From contig JASANG010003295.1 in the NCBI GenBank assembly GCA_030248215.1, positions 20,001 to 84,000 of the forward strand: 64,000 nucleotides of DNA, written 5' to 3'. Shown piece after piece: positions 55,860 through 64,000 of the stretch (position 1 is its first letter; each line of letters opens with the position of its first letter). The translations under genes and the position numbers were made by a program. The notes beneath the pieces were generated by a model. That model was not told the origin of the DNA. It did no database searches and saw only the letters and a list, made by a program, of their open reading frames with translations. The stretch comes from Enoplolaimus lenunculus. Lineage: Eukaryota; Nematoda; Enoplea; Enoplida; Thoracostomopsidae.

Positions 55860-58800
55860 GAGGGGGTCTCACGTCTTGTGGTGATTTAGTATATACTATG
55901 TATACGTGTTGCAATTGTTAAACACGGTGCGATATATATTATTTAACGTATATACACTGCGCTGAGTTGCGTATATAGGCAACTCAATATGAGAAGGGGT
56001 TTTAGCAAATATCTGCGATGTGTTGTTTAACGTTTGTTTTTACAAAATCCCGGCCATTTTTTGAAAATTGTACCGAACGTGAAAAAACGCGGCAAACAAA
56101 TAAATTTTGTATAACTACGCAAAATTTCACTATCGAAATTGCCGGAACCTCCGGCAAAATTAATACCGGAGGCAGAGGTCGAGTTTCTGCTGGAGCCGGA
56201 CCTCCAGTTGTATAAACCCATTCTGGTGGCCTTATTAGCGCGTGATCAATTGGTTTTCAAACTCACCGGTACGAAAAAAGTAGGATAACTGCAGGGTCTT
56301 TTTTGTTATCCCTCCGGGTCCATAGCCAAGGGCGGCCAAGGGAGAGGTTGGTGAGCCCCTTGCAGTAGTTTTGTCTCTTCTAGAAAATTTTTAACCTTGC
56401 TTGAAAGTCAAAGAAAGCCTTGTATGCCCCTAATAGAAATTTTTTAACCTTCCCTGTAAGCTAGCTCCAAGCCTGTTTTCCCCAAGCCAGGGTTTGCCCA
56501 AAGATAGTTGGATTTTTAAAATTATTACACATATATCAGCTTCTCATGCTTAACCTTCCCTAATCATTCCACGGTTAAATTTGAATTTTTGAAAAATTTG
56601 TTTTTAAGGTTCCAAGACCCCCTTGTGACCATAAAATTTTTTTAAAAAGTTAGGCAAGTTTTTAACCATTCAACGCAGCCTGTCATCTGTCAGTCCAATT
56701 GTGTTAAATGTTCTTCTGTTAAACCTCTGGTTAACGAGTTATGCGTCAAATACTGATTAGCGCAGTCCGAAATCGTTGGCAGCGCGCCAAATCAGTATCT
56801 GACACTATCGCGTTAGCCAGATGTTTGATTGCAGAAAATTTAGCACTGTTTTACTCAGTTCCACACGCTAAATCGAATGTTTTGTCTAACTTTTTAGCAA
56901 GGAATTTTTAAAGCCCCATACGATAGACAAAGTATCTCAAAATATGGTAACAATTGTGTTTATTAACTACATTTAGGAGATTCAAATATTTCCCTCATGC
57001 ATGCGGTCGTGGCTTGACCCTTGTCCACGCTTCATTCAACGCGGTTAAAGATGAAATAAAAGTATAATTGTAATTAAATGTTATTTAAAATTGATGAATT
57101 TGTTTTACAATGTTATACTTTATTGTCAAGATTTGGATTGTCGGCAAATCTTATGTGCGTCCCGCTGTCGTTTAAAATATATTCGGCTATGAATAGATTT
57201 CAATTGCGTTTAAACATTTCTCATCCAAAGTCATGGCCTTGGTCAATATACATTGGATATAGTAACCCATGTAAAGATCAGGCGCGGAACGTTTTTCTGT
57301 GGGACATGAAAAGAGTAAGCTTAAGCTTTAGACTCCTTCTTTTTGATCTGTCACATATTCCAAGTGGTGATTTGAACAATTTTACGTAATGCTTAAGTGT
57401 AACTTATATCATACTAAGGTAGACCAAATGGTCTATTTTAAATGCGCTTCCGTTACGCAATATATATAAATATATATATTTATATATATTATATATACAT
57501 ATATCATGATTTTACTTTGTAATTTGATCTTATTACTAAAAGTAATTAAATGTTAAATTTTCATTAATAGTTTATGCCTCACCTGACTTGACATCCTTGC
57601 GTTTGTCTATTTTAGACGAAAAACTTGAAGTTTAATTTTTAAAATTAATTGGAAAATTCGGTTCAAAGTTTAAATTTTTACAAAGGAATGTTGCTGTGAT
57701 AAAATTAACATGGGCCAAAGTCAGGGTGTCCACGTTCAACTATGACGTATGGCCCCAGCTGACGCTGTAGCAGCATTTCCGTCGGTGGTAAAGCAAATTT
57801 GATAAGTGTTAATTTCAGTGGTACAAATATTGGCGCTTTACCATTGGCGCTCACAAGGTCGGCGCACAGAGTATTGGCTAATCAAAGGGGACAGGCAAAT
57901 ATTATGAAACGCAATTTTTAATGTTTGCTATATATGTTCGAAATTTCTGAAATGGAAAAATTGAAAGGTATGGAACCGTACCATTTTAGCATTCCAGGAC
58001 CAGACGGATATATGCCCCTCACCCCTCCGGCCACGCTCTGGATCCGATAGTGGGTTTCACACAACGTTAGCATCATTAATCAAACTCAAAAATTAATTTC
58101 AATGCCAAACGCGTCGGCTCAAAGTCTACTAGTGTTCGCCGATGCTGGTTTCACAACACCACTGCGGTTCTTTGGCTGTATCAAACCAATTTGTTTTAGC
58201 CAGAATTTGTTTTGATTGAATGCGAAAATAAAATTTGTATAAAATTTCACTGTTGCGCACAGATGTCAATTGAGCCTGGGCCAAAAGAAACGCGACCCAT
58301 GTAAAGAACAGGGTCGGAACAGTAGTTCAAGCGTATTCCTAAGCTTAAAGCCTAAGCCTAAGCATTAGCGTAAGGATGATCCTATTTCTAAGCATAAGTT
58401 TAAGCAAAAAAATGTAATCTAGAATCTAAACCTACTATTTTATGGACAAACCAGAAACCTGGACGCCCCTTGAAGTAACATGGGCCAACAACACCATGGC
58501 GGCTCGCCAATGTTTTGGGCGAATTTGTTTATGTTTATCGGGTTTCCCGAACAAAAAAACTGGCTATCGACGATGGTACTCAGAAATTGATATTTTGCAG
58601 CGGCCAACTTCAAAGACCTATTAAAGTTTGCTAATCTAAATTTGGTTCCAAGATTTCTAACTTAAATTTACTATTTCCGATTTCGATTAGAATTTTGATT
58701 CAAAACGAGTTTCGATTTCGATTCCGAGGTTACACAGACAATCGGCATTTTGAAATGTTCGTTTGAATCCTACTTATTTTATGAACTTAAAGTTACTATA

Positions 58801-61365
58801 TGTGTCCGATTCCGATTAGAATTCCGATTCAAAACGAGTTCCGGTTTCGATTCCGAGGTTACACAGACAATCGGCATTTTGAAATGTTCGTTTGAATCTT
58901 GCCTATTTTATGATACGTTGCATAAAAGTGTACTGTTTATCTATTGATTTGCTTTCAATGAGTTAAACTTATCAATATTGATCATTACTTAGCATTCTAG
59001 AACCAAAAATCATCGCCAATTGGTTTATGCGACGTTTTCCACAATTGTTGCCAGCCAACAGACATTCTATATCAGAAACCGGAACCGGAAAATAAGACAC
59101 GACAAGACAAGAAGTTTATGTGGACCGAAAGCACGACAAAATAAAAAATACTTGTTGCCGAAAAATTTATTTTAAACGCTATGCTATCGGTTTTAATGCT
59201 GTAAACACCCCATTTAGAATGCCAAAATCCTGAAACAAATCCAATAGGTTGAAACATAAGATAAATTATGGAGTATGGCACAAATTGGAAATTTTGGCAA
59301 TACACGCTCAGCAATTTTATATATATTACCGGAACCGGATAGTAAAATATACCGGATCTCCTTACCGGAACCGGAATTCCGGTTGCGCTATATATATGTG
59401 TGTGCGCATACCACCTTGCTCTACAAATCGCCTGTACTCAACTCAAATTGACCATATTTGTTTTATATATTGACCAATGCCTTTAAAGCTGTTTAGCGAA
59501 TTTGCAAAAATCTCTAAAACTGTTGATAGATGCTACTGAGACACTTGAAAATCTACGAGTCAATATGCTCTAATCAATAGTTATCTCCTTCAAAAGTCAA
59601 CCAGAACTCAGCTTTCAACTGAGTTTCATTGAAATGATTCTTCTAAATGCGTTCGTCTAAACGGGTCACTGGGTTTTGAATTAATGTTCAAATTTATACA
59701 GATTTTAAACGAACAAAACGAGTTTAATTGAACTCGACTCGCAATTTGAGCAAACGAATTCAAATTGACAATTGGTTGATTCGCAACTGCCACAATTTTT
59801 CGTCGCGTTTGCAGCCTTTGCGGTGACTGCAATTCATTGCTATTTGCAAACTGCATTTTGTGGTCAGATTAGCATTTATTTGTATAAGTGCGTGCAAGCG
59901 TTATGGCTTCTGCTGTGATAATTATTTTAGTATTACATGGCTTTATATTGTTTATTGTAAGCTGACTTGAGGACAGTTAAATCGAAGTCTTGCCTTGTGA
60001 TTTAAGCGGATTCAACTCAACGTACTTCAGTTGACCATCACTGAAAATTCCAATGAGTTGATTAATCAATGCAGCTAGCGAGTTGGTTATTTGTGAATTA
60101 ATATCAGTAAGCATTAACTCACTCTGTGTTGAGTTGATTCTCACTCTGAGTTGAGTTGACTCTGGGTGAGTTGATTAATGAACTCAGACTGAATTGAATC
60201 AACTCAAAATTCTGAGGTCTGATAGTCCTAAATCAAACTGAGTGATTCAACTCATTTTGAATAAAAATCAAGTCACTGAAATTTACAGTGAGGTGCAAAA
60301 TTAGGGCAGTGAACCACTGCAAAAGGCTTTCATCAGCAATTCTGGTTCCAATCTGTCGCCTAACGCAGGCAGCCGCTGTTTGCCGCTAACCGTATGCGGA
60401 AATTTGATAACAAAATTCTTTAAAAGTTGTCAAACTATTTTTGATTTGCAGGATCAGAGAAAGCTTGAATAGGTCAGTATTCCAACAAGAACCGAATACC
60501 GATTTCCCGTAAAAGTCAATATCCATTTCCGTTACAGAAATACCGGAAATTCTGTTATTGTTTCGTTTAAAATTAGTTCTAAATCACGTATATATTTCAC
60601 ATGCTTTCACTACAGATATGCTGCAATTTTTGAGACTGAGCTAAAAATTACGAAACTTTATTCAAAAGTTTAAAAATTTCAATGTATCTGGTATGTTTTA
60701 TTTAAAATTTTAGAAAGCCGAGTGAATATTCCGATTCGCTCGCACGCCTCAGTTGTTTATCTTGGCACAAAAAGTAAAACATTTTTGAAACTTTTATACT
60801 TCAATATCCGTTTTCCGTTTCCGTGTATTTTGATCACTATTCGTTTGCCGCCAACCGTCTATGGCTAAATAAATGACTATTGAAATCTGCTCATTAAAAT
60901 GCTTCAATTTTCAAAATAAATTGTCTTTTGCGCACCAGGCTAAGCCACTCACTTGTTGCGGACGTAAATAAAATTATTTTGTTTGAAAAATGGATTTTGA
61001 CGAAAAAATTATGTTTTCAAATACGTAAATTCTAATTTCATTGAAAAAAATAGAATTTAAGACATTTTTAAAGCATATATTAATCATTTTAACTCAATAT
61101 TCCTAGCGAATAAAGGACGTAAACATTGTTTTCATAGCTGTCTGCTTTTTTATCATACACGATATACAGTCTGTGTATGTTGTCAAGGTGTAAAATAACA
61201 CGTAGAAATGACGGAAACGGAAAACGGATATTGAACTAACAATATTTCTAAAATGTTTTATTTTTTATGCCAGTACAATATTATTAACGCACGCAAACAT
61301 TTATCGGAATTCCATAAAATTTGAAACAAAAAATAGCAGGTGCTCTCAAATTTATACTGACTTTG
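55860..61365. other. Gene-free stretch right of KCC
   Basis: Contains a GGGTCCATAGCCAAGG-type repeat (56310-56480), hexamer MITE copies, two 120-bp direct repeats with GATTCCGAGGTTACACAGACAATCGGCATTTTG (58680-58770 and 58800-58895), a CCGGAACC end at 59320-59385, and GAGTTGATT-rich DNA at 60000-60260. No exon recognised. Confidence 0.55.
58294..58486. mobile_element. hAT-like MITE with TTAGGC-type hexamers, 193-bp copy
   Basis: GACCCATGTAAAGAACAGGGTCGGAAC at the left, GTAACATGGGCC at the right, CCTAAG blocks between. The flanking duplication is weak. Confidence 0.75.
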
Positions 61366-61549
61366 GGCCAATGTAAAGAACACGGACGGAACAGTATTAT
61401 AAGCTTATTCGTAAGCCTAATCCTAAGCCTAAGCGTAAGAATGAGTTTGTTCCTAACCTTAAGCCTAAGCCAAGCAAAAAATTGTCCATAAAACTTAAGC
61501 TTACCCAATTCCCGTCCCACAGAAAAACGCTGCGCCCCTGATCTTGGCC
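61366..61549. mobile_element. hAT-like MITE with TTAGGC-type hexamers, 184-bp copy
   Basis: GGCCAATGTAAAGAACACGG...CCCCTGATCTTGGCC with duplication TGACTTTG/TGACTTTA. Contains CCTAATCCTAAGCCTAAG blocks. Confidence 0.85.
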
Positions 61550-62340
61550 TGACTTTAGCAGAATGTCGCTATTTTTTAACTATTTATATCAGCAACTGCA
61601 GCATATGTGTAATGCAAAAATTGTGCGTTTTTAACAACTGATTAATTTGATGCAAAAAATAACAGAATTTCCAGTATTTCTATAATAAATCGAAAACGAA
61701 ATGACCAACAATTTTTACCGAGAACAGAGATACGGTTTTACACACGATTGTTGTATTTGACTTTAAATGCATCCTCTGAGAAATACTGCACAATTCGAAG
61801 ATTTGGTCAGCCGTTCGTTCAACTGTCGTTACGAAAAAATATTTCTGACCAACAAATTTTAAGAATCCTTAGCCATCGGCTTTCCAGACACTTCACCGCA
61901 GAAAATCATATTTGGAAGACACCGAATAATTTCGTGGGTCCCCTACAATTGCAATTCAAGATTGTTTACTTTTAGACCGAACCTATTTGGAAGGAAGCGC
62001 CAGTCAAATTTGGGGCTGGGGGAACGACTTCGCAATACCCTCCGTGGCGGCCCCCTTAAGCAACCTTCATAAAAATTTAAAAAATAAAACTTATTTACGC
62101 TTTTAAAGTCGGAAATCTCATTAAATATTTAATGTTAAGTTTCTATGGCGAAACGCAGCCCAAAATCATAGGCAAAATGTCTAAAAAACGGTCTGTAAAA
62201 TTTCCATTTTTAAGTATTAAAAAATTTGTGACATTTTTTCTTTTGCTAATTTTAGCTTTAATGTTTTTAAAGAGTATTTTAATGTTTAACACGTGCATGC
62301 GCAGCAATCGCAGTTGCTGTTTTACATTTATGTCGGCCGC

Positions 62341-62555
62341 ACTGCAAAAAATAGTCAAATTGACTCTGCAAAATAGGCTTTTCAGGCCTACACAAACTGA
62401 GTCAAATTCGACTCTGCCAGAGTCAAATTCGACTCACCCGAGTCGCTCAGTGAGCCGAATTTGACTCTGGTAGCATTGAATTTGACTCAGCTTGTGCAGT
62501 CCCTAAAAGCCTATTTCGGAGACAGTCAATTTTACTAATCATTTTTCGCAGTACA
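62341..62555. mobile_element. GAGTCAAATTCGACTC-type MITE, copy 3
   Basis: ACTGCAAAAAATAGTCAAATTGACTC...inverted GTCAATTTTACTAATCATTTTTCGCAGT. Inner CAAAATAGGCTTTTCAGG and its complement are also inverted. Confidence 0.75.
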
Positions 62556-62561
62556 GAGGCG

Positions 62562-62770
62562 GATCCAATGAAACGCAATTTTTGCTGTATTACATATATT
62601 GGCCATTGGTAGCGAAAAATTGTATGGTACGGACCTTATCATTTTATCCCAAAAAAATTTCTGACTGGGAAAAATTGTAACGTAGGAGTAACCTTATTAA
62701 TTTATCATTAATAATTTCTGAAGGGAGGGTGTACGTTCGTGCCCCCCTTTCTCCGGATCCGCTAGCGGGG
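62562..62770. mobile_element. GAGGCGGATCC-type repeat
   Basis: Starts AGAGGCGGATCCAATGAAACG and ends TTTCTCCGGATCCGCTAGCGGGG, so the GGATCC ends are inverted. The interior has GTATGGTACGGACCTTATC words like the array at 63205-63465. Confidence 0.6.
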
Positions 62771-63204
62771 TCAGCTGGAATGTGCCAGAATGGGTTCAGA
62801 CGCAGTTACCCTTTGTTACATAAGCAATTTTTTAAATATTAGGAGGAGCGAAAAAGATTTTTGAAAACAAATTCAAAAATTGCAGTTGCAATATTGTTTG
62901 CAATTTTGCAATTTTTGCAACTGCACGCTTTGTTTGCAAAAATCAACCCAGAATTATGGTGGTGCTCGTGGTAACTTAGAAATGGCACTGCAGGTTAATA
63001 GAACTCGACGCATTTTGCATTCCAAGCGTATGCTTAAAGCCGTCACAAGAGTGCTAAGTTAATAACGAAACTGGAGTATATTTGTATAAAAATACGAAAA
63101 AATTTATTTAGTACAAAATGTTGTTTAGCTATTGTAGCTAGCTTATAGACCGAGGCAGATTCAAAAATTTCTCACGGGTTGGGCAGGCTGGCAAATGTTA
63201 TGAA

Positions 63205-63465
63205 ACGGAAAACTGGTAAGGTAGTGAGGGACCTTACCATTTTATCACCAAAAATATTCTGAAAGCAAAAAATTGTAAGGTAGGCAGGGACTTACCATTT
63301 TATCACAAAATTTTGCGGGAAAAATTCTAAAAAATTGTAAGGTACTGACTTTACCATTTTATCACACAAAAATTCCGCAGGAAAAATTGTGTTAACAAAA
63401 AATGTTCTGAGGAAAAAGTTGTAAGGTAGGATGGACCTTACCATTTTGACTCAACAAAAATTTTT
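63205..63465. repeat. Tandem units each with a TAAGGTA...ACCTTACC hairpin
   Basis: Four units of about 65-80 bp, each TTGTAAGGTAGG-AGGGACCTTACCATTTTATCAC and an A-rich link. They sit in a repeat ending CTTCTGGATCCGTTAGTGC (to 63515). Kin at 57960-58040. Confidence 0.75.
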
Positions 63466-63604
63466 TATGTAGGGGTTACGCCCCCGCGCCTCCGCCCTTC
63501 TGGATCCGTTAGTGCTTATAGAATAGCACCAACTAGTAGTGCCAGACCTCGTATTTTGATAGAAAAAACATTTAATTTGAAAGATTTCAGCGTTCAATTT
63601 CACA

Positions 63605-63734
63605 TTAATATTTTATGATTTTGAGAATATTTTGTAATTCTATGAATACGGCGTTTCCGCGGTCTGATTCATTAATTATTAACTCTAGACGCAGGCGTGC
63701 AGCCATGATTTCCAAATTGACAATGTCCTCTGTC
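63605..63734 (-). CDS. Possible 3'-terminal exon of a gene beyond the right edge
   Basis: After a tattgttttacag acceptor, a frame reads TEDIVNLEIMAARLRLELII and ends NILKIIKY with a stop at 63605. Composition is protein-like and the acceptor good. No family is recognised and the upstream exon would lie past 64000, so this is a suggestion only. Confidence 0.25.
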
Positions 63735-64000
63735 CTGTAAAACAATATTTTGTGCGGATCAGGTATTTTCAGGCTCTTCTGAAAATATCTAATCACGCCA
63801 CGAAATGTTGAACCATAATTTTTAGATTATTAAATAAGAGGGGTTTAGTTCCCGTAACCATACCCCCCTAGTTGTAAGTCTGAGTGGAATTTTTGGTTTA
63901 TCGGCTAGCTATGTATTTTTGCCGCGATTATAACCAATAACGTGATCTGTACCCTTGCTGGTGTGCATTGGATGACACTTTTATAAGTTTCACCAACAGT

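Noticed and set aside
1-64000. Firm assignment to nematodes
   Set aside because: The only pointer is the TTAGGC content of one transposon family; neither gene nor splice signal is diagnostic.

Overview
The window is animal nuclear DNA: AT-rich, intron-bearing and full of short non-autonomous DNA transposons. Nothing prokaryotic is present. Two host genes can be read exon by exon. A cation-chloride cotransporter of the K-Cl type (KCC, SLC12A4-7 kin) fills 19187-52611 on the minus strand. A small Ly6/uPAR-type GPI-anchored protein lies at 14179-16540 on the plus strand. The two genes converge on a 2.6 kb spacer. Both coding chains join with every splice phase agreeing (KCC: 20 exons, 3747 nt with stop, 1248 residues; Ly6: 3 exons, 384 nt, 127 residues). 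The species cannot be named from this. One transposon family carries short TTAGGC-type arrays (the nematode telomere hexamer), which is a hint and not proof.

Layout. 1-14178 is gene-poor and made of hAT-like and other MITEs, AT-rich tracts and repeat debris. 14179-16540 is the Ly6 gene; its second intron holds an 873-bp element with about 174-bp terminal inverted repeats. 16541-19186 is the spacer, with a four-copy minisatellite. 19187-52611 is KCC. Its introns hold most of the notable elements: intron 13 (7.7 kb) is almost filled by a 7.06-kb structure bounded by inverted repeats of about 100 bp and containing a decayed piggyBac transposase gene; intron 8 (6.8 kb) holds a foldback, a Harbinger-like MITE, a GC-rich minisatellite element, two hAT MITEs and a 500-bp CAA-type microsatellite; introns 3, 9 and 18 hold further elements. 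52612-64000 is again repeat-rich, with two tRNA-like pol III heads, more MITEs and one possible 3' exon of a gene running off the right edge.

Function. KCC exports K+ with Cl- across the plasma membrane. The model keeps the transport core, the Cys-rich extracellular loop and two threonine sites matching those through which WNK-SPAK kinases inhibit vertebrate KCCs. A phase-compatible 108-nt exon between exons 10 and 11 may be a cassette adding 36 basic residues to an extracellular loop. The Ly6 protein has a signal peptide, eight domain cysteines and a hydrophobic C-terminus for GPI attachment. Nothing links the two genes functionally beyond adjacency.

Most biologically curious items: the candidate KCC cassette exon, the hAT family carrying telomere-like hexamers, the inverted-repeat-bounded unit in KCC intron 13, and the paired GC-rich elements with internal minisatellites. 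No intact autonomous mobile element and no viral element was recognised.
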